A DNA stretch of 64,000 nt from Putridiphycobacter sp045110285 (lineage in GTDB: Bacteria > Bacteroidota > Bacteroidia > Flavobacteriales_D > Crocinitomicaceae): the NCBI GenBank assembly GCA_045110285.1, contig JBGCGA010000016.1:18281-82280 (forward strand). Direction: 5' to 3'. Within the stretch, counting starts at the first letter, position 1; each line of letters starts with the position of its first letter. Both the position numbers and the translations under genes were made by a program. Below the pieces are notes generated by a model. That model worked only from the letters and a program-made list of their open reading frames with translations. It was not told the origin of the DNA and ran no database searches. Below are positions 33,351 to 41,819 of this stretch, in pieces.

Positions 33351-33446
33351 ATGGACAGCAGTACAGCTACTATTATATTTGGCATTGTTTTGGCGCATAT
33401 TTTATTAGGCATCATTTGGTTGGCTTATAAAATGCGAAAAAAATAG
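33351..33446 (+). CDS. Possible 31-residue single-pass membrane protein
   Basis: ATG 33351 to TAG 33446 encodes a 31-residue peptide with a hydrophobic helix at residues ~7-26 (IIFGIVLAHILLGIIWLAY) and a basic tail KMRKK. The composition is far from random, and similar mini membrane proteins are common in Flavobacteria. No clear promoter or conserved motif supports it further. The rest of the gap between 33278 and 33595 shows nothing recognisable. Confidence 0.4.
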   Translation: MDSSTATIIFGIVLAHILLGIIWLAYKMRKK

Positions 33447-33595
33447 AAATTAGATAATCCAAAGCTTGATTATACCTAGGAGGTTGTTTAGGCTTTCTCA
33501 AGTCTAAGCAGTAATGTAAGTGATTACAATGTTAATTTGATAAGTGTTTGGTGGCAAAGGTAAAAGCTCTTGAACGAAGCTGTCGAAACCAGCGC

Positions 33596-34128
33596 CTATT
33601 GCGGAGTTCCTATGGGTTTGGTGATAAATTCATAACTTTTTATGGTTTCTTTCTCATTCACAATTTCAAGGTTTTTGGTAATTAATAGTTCAACTGGTAT
33701 GCCATACTCAATTCTTTGCATTTTTACAATGTCGTTGTCAGGGAAAGTACTGTTAATAAATTTTTTAATGGCAAGTCTATTGGCAGAGGCGAAGCTCCCA
33801 GGTTTGTTGATGTAATAAGTTGAAATACCGGTCGTTCTTAATTTTTCAATCTCCTCAACGGTTACGTTAGCATCTGATGCCAAAAAAAATAATTGAATAT
33901 CTAAACTATCTTCTTTAATCTTTTTTGTAGCGGTTTATAAAGTTTCTCAATTCTATCTCCTGAAGCAGGACACCAGTCTGTCCTATACAAGACCAAGCTA
34001 GGCTCCTTATTTTTAAGAATATCTTTTAAATTTTTTTCGTCTAGTATGTATTGCTTAGGTACATTCAGTGCTAAGCACGAACTCAATACTAGAATGAAAA
34101 TACTAATGCCAATTAGGTATCCTCGCAT
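33596..34128 (-). pseudogene. Frameshifted exported thioredoxin-like gene
   Basis: Two same-strand frames make one gene. The first part (34128 to 33901) encodes a signal sequence (MRGYLIGISIFILVLSSC) and VLYRTDWCPASGDRIEKLY, a thioredoxin-like CxxS site, then runs to a stop. The second frame, read upstream of its annotated Met, gives KKIKEDSLDIQLFFLASDAN, which continues the same fold (VEEIEKLRTTGISTYYINK, then a cis-Pro-like VELLI). The shift needed is one nucleotide in the A6 run at 33921-33926. Restored, it would be a ~177-residue lipoprotein-like thioredoxin relative. A sequencing error in the homopolymer is the main alternative. Confidence 0.7.
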
Positions 34129-34224
34129 TGTTGTTGTTTTAAAGAATGTTTTCTGAACTAGTGTAGAGCCTATCTTCGCTCTATCAATCCAATTTTAGTG
34201 CTCTAACTTACTTACCTAATAAAA

Positions 34225-35493
34225 TTATTGCTTAATAAATTGCTCAACAAATTTCCCTTGTTCAGTTTGACCTGATATAATATAATGCCCAGGTATTAGG
34301 TGCTCTATTGAAATTTCTCCAGCTTTTTGCTGTAAAACAATTTGCCCAGCCATATTAATGATTAAGATGTCCGTAGCTGTTTCTGGCGCTTCTAGATATA
34401 ATATATTGCTAGCTGGATTTGGATAAATGCCAACATTAACTGACTGTTGCTGATCTGGTTCACTTGGTATTGCTCCCGTAAATGTAAAATTTTTTTCAAC
34501 CACTTTATAGAGTTCATTGTTGTATGTGCGACGTTGGTAAGAAGTTTCGTTTATTAAAAAATTATCGGAATCGTACTCGTAGGTATGGTATATTGTGTCT
34601 TCGTACTGGCGTATTGATTGTTGTTCTGATAGTAAGTTCTCTGCATTATATTTCTATTGAGTATGAGAGTATGGATGGTTTTTTAGAATGTTACCTGATA
34701 CTTTATAAACGTTAAGCTCAGTTAGTTTTGATTGGTCATATCTGTACTTCGCTCTTTGATTCCACACCAGATCATCTGACCCTTTCCCAAGGAAGAAATC
34801 AATATAATCTATCTTATCTCCGTTGTAGCTGATTTCAGTTAAGATATTAGTAGTAGTGAGATCAGTAAGTGCATTATGAACAGAGTGGCTTGTTATTTTA
34901 ATTAATTTAGAGGTTCCTGTTTCATAAAACATAGAATTGACACCGTTAGCATCAAAATCAGATCCTATAAAGTATCCTTCCGTTGAAATAATATTTCTCA
35001 GGTTGTCATATTTTAAAATTGTACTATCGTATGTGATCCAATTTGTGCTAATGCTGTCGTAGGATTGCTTTAATTCCAGTATCAAGTCTCCGTCAGAATT
35101 GTAGGTGTACAATTTTCTAGGAATATTATTCGTTGTATTAGTTTCAACTATTTTACCATTCGAAATTGTGTTTGTAGTATGCTTCCATTGGGTTAATGGG
35201 GATGAGGTGGCGTATGAGACACCGCTGTAATTTTTGCTTTCAGAACAATGTACAATATAGCCCAATCTGTCTGTTGGAATTGAATACTGGAAATAGTTGC
35301 CAGTATGTTCAAGGGTTGGTGCGAACTCCATCATGCCACCAAGCAATGTATCGTTGTATAGATATGCCGTAGAGTCAGTTTGACGAGCTATGCCACTAAT
35401 GAAAATAAAATCATTCCAAGTAACACTGACTAGCTGTTTTTGACCATACACAGCTGTAGAAAGTAAAGTAAGAAATAAAACTAATATTTTCAT
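34225..35493 (-). pseudogene. T9SS type A secreted protein gene interrupted by an in-frame amber codon
   Basis: The N-terminal part (35493 to 34654) encodes a signal peptide (KILVLFLTLLSTAVYGQ) and repetitive YTYNSDGDLI, LKYDNLRNIIS, YRYDQSKLTEL segments resembling RHS/YD-like strands. TAG at 34654-34656 stops it, but the same frame continues with KYNAENLLSEQQSIRQYED and DSDNFLINETSYQRRTYNNE to a normal type A sorting domain (VGIYPNPASNILYLEA, IKQ) ending at 34225. The continuity of frame and of repeat style shows a single nonsense change. As it stands the product lacks its secretion signal domain. Sequencing error cannot be excluded. Confidence 0.75.
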
Positions 35494-35547
35494 CCGGTTT
35501 TTTGTTAAGTAATTATTTTTTAACGTAATAATCTTTAATTTATTTCA

Positions 35548-38500
35548 TCACTCCAACTTACAATCAAAAATCTCTAATCTGTCCAAACTATCAATTAACT
35601 TTTTGTTAATATCTACCTTCATATTTCTCGAAGGCATCTTTAAGCTTGTCTTGCTTTTATGATCTCGTAAAATGAACTTTAAGGCACAACTTCCTGCATG
35701 GTCAGAAACAACAGTGTATAAGTCATCAATTATCATGTCTGTTAAGTCTGATTGTTCCACAGATAAAACCAACGTTTTAGTCCGTTTTTCCTTCACATCA
35801 GCCAATAATTCCATGCTACTCATGCCAAATTCTAACCCATCTCCCCATTTTCTTGGGCCAACTTTTCCGTTCAGAAAAACAAAAGTCCCCATGGTAAACA
35901 GGTGTTTGAAGCGCAAGTAGTTTTCGCCAAATACAAATTGTTTGCTTGATTCGGTATAATCTTCAATTTCAAATGTGCCAAATGGTTTACCATTTTTAGT
36001 GGTTCTATGTTCTGCTGAAGTAATGATTCCTGCAATCGATAAATCTTTCCCTTTATTTTCCTCCAAAGCATTAAGATTTGCTACTGTACAACCGTTACAA
36101 AAACTATCAATCTCTAGTTTATAATCGTCTAACGGATGGCCTGAAATGTAAACCCCAACTACTTCTTTTTCTTTGCTCAATTGCGTTAACGTTGGCCATT
36201 CTTCGGCAAAGGGAGGTTGGGGTACGGGAATATCAATAGCAGAATCGCCTCCAAACATTGAAACCTGTGATGAATCTTTATTTTCCTGAAAACGTGAACC
36301 ATATTTGGTTACAATTTCAATAAATGGGCGATTGTTATTGTCTTCAGTAAAAAATTGAGAGCGCTTAATGGTTCCAAAAGAATCAAATCCGCCAGCCAAA
36401 ACTAAGTTCTCAAAAACTCTCTTATTACACAACCTTAAATCTACACGAGTGGCCATGTCAAAAACAGACGTATAAATTCCGTTTTCTTTTCTTTCATTCA
36501 CAATAGAGTCAACCGGCTTACTACCTACACCTTTTATGGCCCCAAGTCCGAAACGAATTGCTCCTTCTTGGTTTACTGTAAATTTATATTGCGATTCATT
36601 TACATCTGGGCCTAAAACAGGAATGCCAGCACGTTTACATTCCTCCATAAAGAAAGTAACCGTTTTAATGTCGTTCATATTATTGCTCAAAACAGAAGCC
36701 ATGTATTCGGCAGGATAGTGGGCTTTTAAATACGCAGTTTGATAAGCAATATATGCATAACAAGTAGAGTGAGATTTGTTGAACGCGTAGGATGCAAATG
36801 CCTCCCAATCGACCCACATTTTTTCTAATGCTTTTTTATCGTGTCCATTACTTGCACCTTGCTCTAAAAATTTAGGTTTCATTTTGGCTAAGAGTGCCAA
36901 ATTCTTTTTACCCATTGCTTTCCGCAAAGTATCGGCTTCACCTTTCGAAAAGTTAGCCAACTTTTGAGAAAGCAACATCACTTGCTCTTGGTAAACTACA
37001 ATGCCGTAGGTTTCTTCTAAATATTCTTTATTGGCTTCGAGGTCATAAACAATATCCTCAGTGCCATGTTTTCTCCTAATAAAAGAAGGGATGTATTCTA
37101 ACGGACCAGGTCGGTAGAGTGCGTTCATGGCAATTAAATCGGCAAATACTGACGGTTTTAATTCTCTTAAATACTTCTGCATTCCGGCAGATTCATATTG
37201 GAAAACACCTACCGTTTCACCTTTTTGAAAAAGCTCGTAAGTCTTTTCATCATCTAACGGAAAATCATCTGGAATAAGTTCTATGCCATGTCTTTCTTTT
37301 ATAACTTGAACTGCATCTTTGATAAGCGTCAACGTTTTCAGTCCTAAGAAATCCATTTTCAGTAGCCCTGCATCTTCGGCAACAGAGTTGTCAAACTGCG
37401 TACAGAACATACCTGAATCTTTGGCAAGTGCAACCGGTACAAAGTTGGTGATGTCCGAAGGCGTAATAATAACCCCGCAGGCATGAATCCCTGTATTCCG
37501 CATTGAACCTTCTAATAGTCTGGCTTGGTTCACTACTTCGGCATTTAAGTCTTTTCCTGCTGCAATTTCTTTTAATTGGTTGGCTCTTGCAATGTCATCT
37601 TGATTATTACCGAGCTTTTCTGCTAACTCAACTTCATCTAAACCAAATAATTTGGCAAGCTTAATATCTGGAACCAACTTAGCTAGTCTGTCCGCTTCGT
37701 GCAATGGCAAATCCATTACCCTAGCTGTATCTCTAATCGACGATTTTGCGGCCATGGTACCATAGGTGATAATTTGGGCCACTTGGTTTTCGCCGTACTT
37801 GTCAATTACCCAATCAATTACCCTTTGTCGGCCTTCATCATCAAAATCAATATCAATATCGGGCATTGAAATACGTTCAGGATTCAAGAAACGCTCAAAT
37901 AATAAATCGTATTTAATGGGGTCAATATTGGTGATTTCTACGCAGTAAGCAACCGCTGAGCCAGCTGCAGAACCCCTTCCAGGTCCAACTGAAACGCCCA
38001 TGTCTCTGGCTGCATGGCAAAAATCTTGACAAATTAAAAAATAGCCAGGGTATCCAGAGTTGGCTATGGTCTGTAATTCAAAATCTAATCGCTCTTTAAC
38101 ATCATCTGTAATCCCTTCTTCTCCCCAACGTTTTTTAGCACCTTCGTAGGTTAAGTGGCGTAAATAGTTGTTTTCGCCCCGCGTTCCGCCATCTTCTTCA
38201 TCTTTCGGGTCTCTAAATTCTTCAGGAATATGGAAGTTTGGTAGTAAAATATCTGAAGCGAGTGGGTAGGGCTCACATTTGTCTACAATTTTTTTAGTAT
38301 TTGAAATGGCTTCGGGAAAATCAGCAAATAATTTTGCCATTTCTTCTGTCGATTTAAAATAGTATTCCTCATTTTCTAGCCCAAATCTAAAACCTCTCCC
38401 GCGCCCTTTCGGTGTCGATCGTAGTTCACCGTCTTTTATGCAAAGTAATACATCATGCGCATCCGCATTTTTTTTATCGAGGTAAAAAGTATTATTGGTG

Positions 38501-39924
38501 GCCACCAATTGAATACTGTGCTTCTCTGCTAATTTAACAAGTGTTTCATTAATGATGTTTTCAGCCTCCAATCCATGTCGGATTAATTCGATATATAGGT
38601 CATCTTTGAATTGCTCCTTCCACCATAATAAGGCTTCTTCAGCTTGATTTTCACCAACATTTAATATTAGGTTGGGTACTTCACCATTGGTTCCGCCAGT
38701 CAAAACAATAATGTCTTCTTTGTATTGTTCAATTACCGACCTGTCAATTCTAGGGATATAATAAAAGCCTTTTGTAAAGGCTATCGAAGACATTTTGGCT
38801 AAATTTAAATAGCCCTTTTTATTTTTAGCTAACAGCACCACTTGGTAGCCATTGTCTTTATTTTTTTTATCTAAATGGTCTTTACAAACATTAAATTCAC
38901 AACCAACAATTGGAGTAATTGGCTTTTCAGTGTAAGTTTCGCCTTTTTCTTCCGCTTCTTTAGTTTTTTCTGCAACTGCCTTATTATGGTTTAACGCCGC
39001 ACGAACAAAATGAAAGGCCGCCATCATATTTCCTGAATCTGTTAAAGCAACTCCATCACTTTTTTCTGCTACAGCTTTTTTGACCAGATCGGTAATGCTT
39101 GTAGTAGATTGTAATATTGAAAATTGAGAATGGTTATGTAAGTGCGAAAATTGAACCCCTTCAAGAGCCGCTAAATTTGCCTTAATTTCAGCTTTTGAAG
39201 GACCTTTTTCAGCCGTTGACCTTGCTTTTATTTTTGCACTTTCTTCTTTCAAATTTAAATGCTGTAAGCCAATTAATTTAAAAGCAGTTGGATTTTTGAT
39301 TTGAAATTCTCTGATGTAATTATCACCCAAATCAAAATCAGAATCTGTGTAATTCTGAATTCTAACTAATTCAAAAAAGCAACGGGTAGTGGCTTCAACA
39401 TCTGCAGTGGCATTATGCGCTTCACCAAAACCAATCCCAAATAGATGTTGGTGCAATTCCGATAAAGTAGGAAGCTTAAATTTACCACCACGGCCACCTG
39501 GTAGTTGACATAATGTGGCTGTCCGTTCAGTACATGTATCCAATAATGGTAAATCAAGCATTGGGCTTTCAGTTTCCATTCGGTGGAATTCGCATCCCAT
39601 AATGTTTAAATCGAACGTTACATTTTGCCCAACAACAAATTTTGATTTTGCTAAAGCTTCATTAAAAGCTGATAAAGCCTCCGATAATGGTACACCTTTT
39701 TCTGCTGCTAATTCAGTAGAAATTCCGTGAATCTGCTCGGCGTCGAACGGAATATTAAATCCATCTGGTTGAATTAAAAAGTCTTTGCTTTCAATTAATT
39801 CACCCCATTTGTCGTGCACTTGCCAAGCAATTTGAATACACCTTGGCCAATTGTCCGTATCGGTAATTGGCGCATTCCAGTTTTTAGGTAAACCAGTAGT
39901 TTCGGTGTCAAATATTATATACAT
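35548..39924 (-). CDS. dnaE: DNA polymerase III alpha subunit with fused N-terminal proofreading exonuclease
   Basis: A 1458-residue replicative polymerase. Residues 1-~190 form a DEDDh exonuclease: FDTETTG (Asp6, Glu8), FVVGQNVTFDLNIMG and HNATADVEATTR. A PHP domain starts at ~262 (FSHLHNHSQFSIL, GVALTDSGNM). The palm carries PGRGSAAGS and the catalytic PDIDIDFDD (688-696). Fingers (YRPGPLEYIPSFIRRKHG, VYQEQVM), helix-hairpin and OB-fold (LSIAGIITSAEHRTTKNGKPFG) domains follow. In E. coli the exonuclease is a separate protein (DnaQ); fusion is known in Bacteroidota. It is a single minus-strand gene; the 188-bp upstream gap contains a duplicated GTTGTTTAG but no good promoter. Confidence 0.95.
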   Translation of the reverse strand: MYIIFDTETTGLPKNWNAPITDTDNWPRCIQIAWQVHDKWGELIESKDFLIQPDGFNIPFDAEQIHGISTELAAEKGVPLSEALSAFNEALAKSKFVVGQNVTFDLNIMGCEFHRMETESPMLDLPLLDTCTERTATLCQLPGGRGGKFKLPTLSELHQHLFGIGFGEAHNATADVEATTRCFFELVRIQNYTDSDFDLGDNYIREFQIKNPTAFKLIGLQHLNLKEESAKIKARSTAEKGPSKAEIKANLAALEGVQFSHLHNHSQFSILQSTTSITDLVKKAVAEKSDGVALTDSGNMMAAFHFVRAALNHNKAVAEKTKEAEEKGETYTEKPITPIVGCEFNVCKDHLDKKNKDNGYQVVLLAKNKKGYLNLAKMSSIAFTKGFYYIPRIDRSVIEQYKEDIIVLTGGTNGEVPNLILNVGENQAEEALLWWKEQFKDDLYIELIRHGLEAENIINETLVKLAEKHSIQLVATNNTFYLDKKNADAHDVLLCIKDGELRSTPKGRGRGFRFGLENEEYYFKSTEEMAKLFADFPEAISNTKKIVDKCEPYPLASDILLPNFHIPEEFRDPKDEEDGGTRGENNYLRHLTYEGAKKRWGEEGITDDVKERLDFELQTIANSGYPGYFLICQDFCHAARDMGVSVGPGRGSAAGSAVAYCVEITNIDPIKYDLLFERFLNPERISMPDIDIDFDDEGRQRVIDWVIDKYGENQVAQIITYGTMAAKSSIRDTARVMDLPLHEADRLAKLVPDIKLAKLFGLDEVELAEKLGNNQDDIARANQLKEIAAGKDLNAEVVNQARLLEGSMRNTGIHACGVIITPSDITNFVPVALAKDSGMFCTQFDNSVAEDAGLLKMDFLGLKTLTLIKDAVQVIKERHGIELIPDDFPLDDEKTYELFQKGETVGVFQYESAGMQKYLRELKPSVFADLIAMNALYRPGPLEYIPSFIRRKHGTEDIVYDLEANKEYLEETYGIVVYQEQVMLLSQKLANFSKGEADTLRKAMGKKNLALLAKMKPKFLEQGASNGHDKKALEKMWVDWEAFASYAFNKSHSTCYAYIAYQTAYLKAHYPAEYMASVLSNNMNDIKTVTFFMEECKRAGIPVLGPDVNESQYKFTVNQEGAIRFGLGAIKGVGSKPVDSIVNERKENGIYTSVFDMATRVDLRLCNKRVFENLVLAGGFDSFGTIKRSQFFTEDNNNRPFIEIVTKYGSRFQENKDSSQVSMFGGDSAIDIPVPQPPFAEEWPTLTQLSKEKEVVGVYISGHPLDDYKLEIDSFCNGCTVANLNALEENKGKDLSIAGIITSAEHRTTKNGKPFGTFEIEDYTESSKQFVFGENYLRFKHLFTMGTFVFLNGKVGPRKWGDGLEFGMSSMELLADVKEKRTKTLVLSVEQSDLTDMIIDDLYTVVSDHAGSCALKFILRDHKSKTSLKMPSRNMKVDINKKLIDSLDRLEIFDCKLE

Positions 39925-40112
39925 GGTAAGTTAAACAGTTGTTTAGTTTATTTGTTAATTAGTTGTTTAGGTGCAGCACTGTAAAGTTGATTGTAAAAAT
40001 AAACTAACCTTACTTTTTATTTTAAACCATTGACCAATTAGAAAGCATTAAAATTACAACCAAAATTAAATTTAATCTGTATTTTAGAGGTTGAATTATT
40101 AACAAGTTTTAA

Positions 40113-40895
40113 ATGTCCATCTTAAATCAAATTAATCAGGTTTTGACAGCTTTTTTGGGAAGTTTAAAATTTGTGGTAAAATATAAATTGTATTTATTCT
40201 TTTTACCCGCTATTGTTTTGGCAATTCTATTTTATTTGGGAATGAAAAGTGGAGCGAGTATTTCAGGTAAATTAAGTTTTATGGAAAACTGGTGGGTCAT
40301 TGGATGGCTTGTTAAATGGCTAATAAGTGGCATTAAAGCTGTTTCGTTTCTGTTTTTTGAAATTACAATTCTTGTATTATTAACACCTATCAATTCTTAT
40401 TTTGCTGAAAAAGTAAAAGAAGATTTAACTGGGGTAAAGGTTGAGTTTGGATGGGGGCAATTTGTTGGAAGTTTGTGGCGCAGTATTCAGATTTTTGCTG
40501 TAGCGTTTGCTGTAGAAATTAGCTTAATAGTGTTATTGTGGATTTTGTCTTTTGCCTTTGGTGATTGGTTTTATACCATTATTTCGTTTACAGTATCTTC
40601 TTTTTTTATTGGCTTTTCGTTCTTTGATTTTGCACTTGAACTCGACTTCAAAAAATCGAAAGAAAGTTGGAAGTGGGGTCAGCAGAACAAAATACTAAGC
40701 TTAGTAGCCGGATTAATTTTCAGTGTGGCCATTTATATTCCTGAAGAAACGGGTTTTTTAATTTTGTTTCTTATCACCATCAGTTTGGTACCGCATATGC
40801 TAACAATAGCCACAACTCAAGTTTACTTTAAAAATTTTTCCCAAAAAAAAGCACCTGAGTCAGATGACCCAGATGCTGGTGATATAGTGATTTAA
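40113..40895 (+). CDS. EI24/CysZ-family integral membrane protein
   Basis: A 260-residue inner-membrane protein with 4-6 hydrophobic segments (YLFFLPAIVLAILFYLGM, AVSFLFFEITILVLLTPINSY, FAVAFAVEISLIVLLWILSFAF, GLIFSVAIYIPE with FLILFLITISLVPHML). The segment LTPINSYFAEKVKEDLTG is typical of EI24-domain (CysZ-like) proteins. In E. coli CysZ imports sulfate; the role of Bacteroidota members is not established. Divergent from dnaE; no operon partner downstream. Confidence 0.8.
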   Translation: MSILNQINQVLTAFLGSLKFVVKYKLYLFFLPAIVLAILFYLGMKSGASISGKLSFMENWWVIGWLVKWLISGIKAVSFLFFEITILVLLTPINSYFAEKVKEDLTGVKVEFGWGQFVGSLWRSIQIFAVAFAVEISLIVLLWILSFAFGDWFYTIISFTVSSFFIGFSFFDFALELDFKKSKESWKWGQQNKILSLVAGLIFSVAIYIPEETGFLILFLITISLVPHMLTIATTQVYFKNFSQKKAPESDDPDAGDIVI

Positions 40896-40904
40896 TATAT
40901 GGGC

Positions 40905-41081
40905 TTAGTTCAGGCTAATGTCTTGGATAATTAGCTTGTTTTCAATCATGCTTTGTTCTGTTCTGCCGGTAATAATGTCAAATAATTGTGCCACTTCAAT
41001 TACTGATAATCTAGATTGAAGACCATTAGTTTGATGTTGGCTTAATTTTTCTTTGGCGAGGGATTTAAAACATTTCTTCAT
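40905..41081 (-). CDS. Possible 58-residue hypothetical protein
   Basis: A minus-strand ATG-TAA frame in the otherwise empty 329-bp gap between the EI24 and START-like genes. The peptide is mainly hydrophilic and probably helical (MKKCFKSLAKEKLSQ, LSVIEVAQLFDIITGRTEQS) with no signal or membrane helix. The coding-like composition is the only support; no promoter consensus was seen. Ends convergent to the EI24 gene, 9 bp away. Confidence 0.4.
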   Translation of the reverse strand: MKKCFKSLAKEKLSQHQTNGLQSRLSVIEVAQLFDIITGRTEQSMIENKLIIQDISLN

Positions 41082-41224
41082 GCGACTTGTATTTTTTTGA
41101 TTCTTTTAGTTTCGTCCATATTGTTACGTGATGTTTTTTAAAAAGGTTATAAATTTTTTTTTAAAACTCTGTAGTAACTATAAAATACCTATCTTACGCG
41201 CTTAAATTTTTGAACTGAAAAGAA

Positions 41225-41614
41225 ATGTCAGAAAAAGTAGAGTTCCAGATGGAGTTTGAAGTGAAATCGTCGATTAACGTGCTGTTTAACATGATTAGTA
41301 CACCAAGCGGAATGAGTGAATGGTTTGCTGATAATGTTAACATAAAAAAAGACGTCTTTACTTTCATTTGGGATGGTAGCGAGGAAAGTGCACAATTATT
41401 GAGTAAAAAGAAAGGCGATTTTGTCAAATTTCAATGGGTTGATGATATTGAAGAGGGCATTAAATCCTTTTTTCAAATCAAAATTAGAATCGACGAATTG
41501 ACAAATGACGTGGCCCTAATTGTAACGGATTATGCGGAGGAAGATGAGATTGACGAAGCCAAATTGCTTTGGGAAAATCAAATCGCTGAATTAAAAATGG
41601 TGATAGGCTCATAA
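41225..41614 (+). CDS. START-like (SRPBCC) domain protein
   Basis: A 129-residue cytosolic protein with a helix-grip fold pattern: VEFQMEFEVKSSINVLFNMISTP, SGMSEWFADNV, FTFIWDGSEE, FVKFQWVDD and a C-terminal helix WENQIAELKMVIGS. It resembles the AHSA1-type START-like proteins that Flavobacteriales commonly encode next to an LptF/G permease, as here. No enzymatic residues. A lipid-binding or chaperone-related role is possible but unproven. Confidence 0.82.
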   Translation: MSEKVEFQMEFEVKSSINVLFNMISTPSGMSEWFADNVNIKKDVFTFIWDGSEESAQLLSKKKGDFVKFQWVDDIEEGIKSFFQIKIRIDELTNDVALIVTDYAEEDEIDEAKLLWENQIAELKMVIGS

Positions 41615-41704
41615 ATTCTTACCTTTGTTTTGGAACTAATTTAAAGTAGAACTGAAAAACCGAATGCAACCTTTTGGTTTCTCTGAACTTCAGTTACTTT
41701 TTAA

Positions 41705-41726
41705 TTCGTAGCAGAAAAACTACGAA
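41705..41726. repeat. Perfect 7-bp inverted repeat in the gap before the permease
   Basis: TTCGTAG (41705-41711) and CTACGAA (41720-41726) with an 8-nt A-rich loop, followed by CAAAAAA and lacking a proper T tract on the plus strand. It could be a weak terminator of the START-like gene or an operator; no function is assigned. Confidence 0.3.
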
Positions 41727-41819
41727 CAAAAAATGAAGCTTTGTCAGAAATACCAGTATTTCACATTCTGAAATGTCAGTCCAATTTTTAGCAAGTTCGA
41801 AGTTAAAAAACACATTTTC

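Noticed and set aside
33915..33930. Programmed −1 frameshift in the thioredoxin-like gene
   Set aside because: The A6 run does not form a canonical slippery heptamer in the zero frame (AAA AGA would re-pair poorly), and no downstream pseudoknot or hairpin is evident. Mutation or sequence error is simpler.
34654..34656. TAG as a recoded (pyrrolysine or similar) codon
   Set aside because: Other genes here, such as ribF, end normally at TAG, and no recoding machinery or signal is seen.
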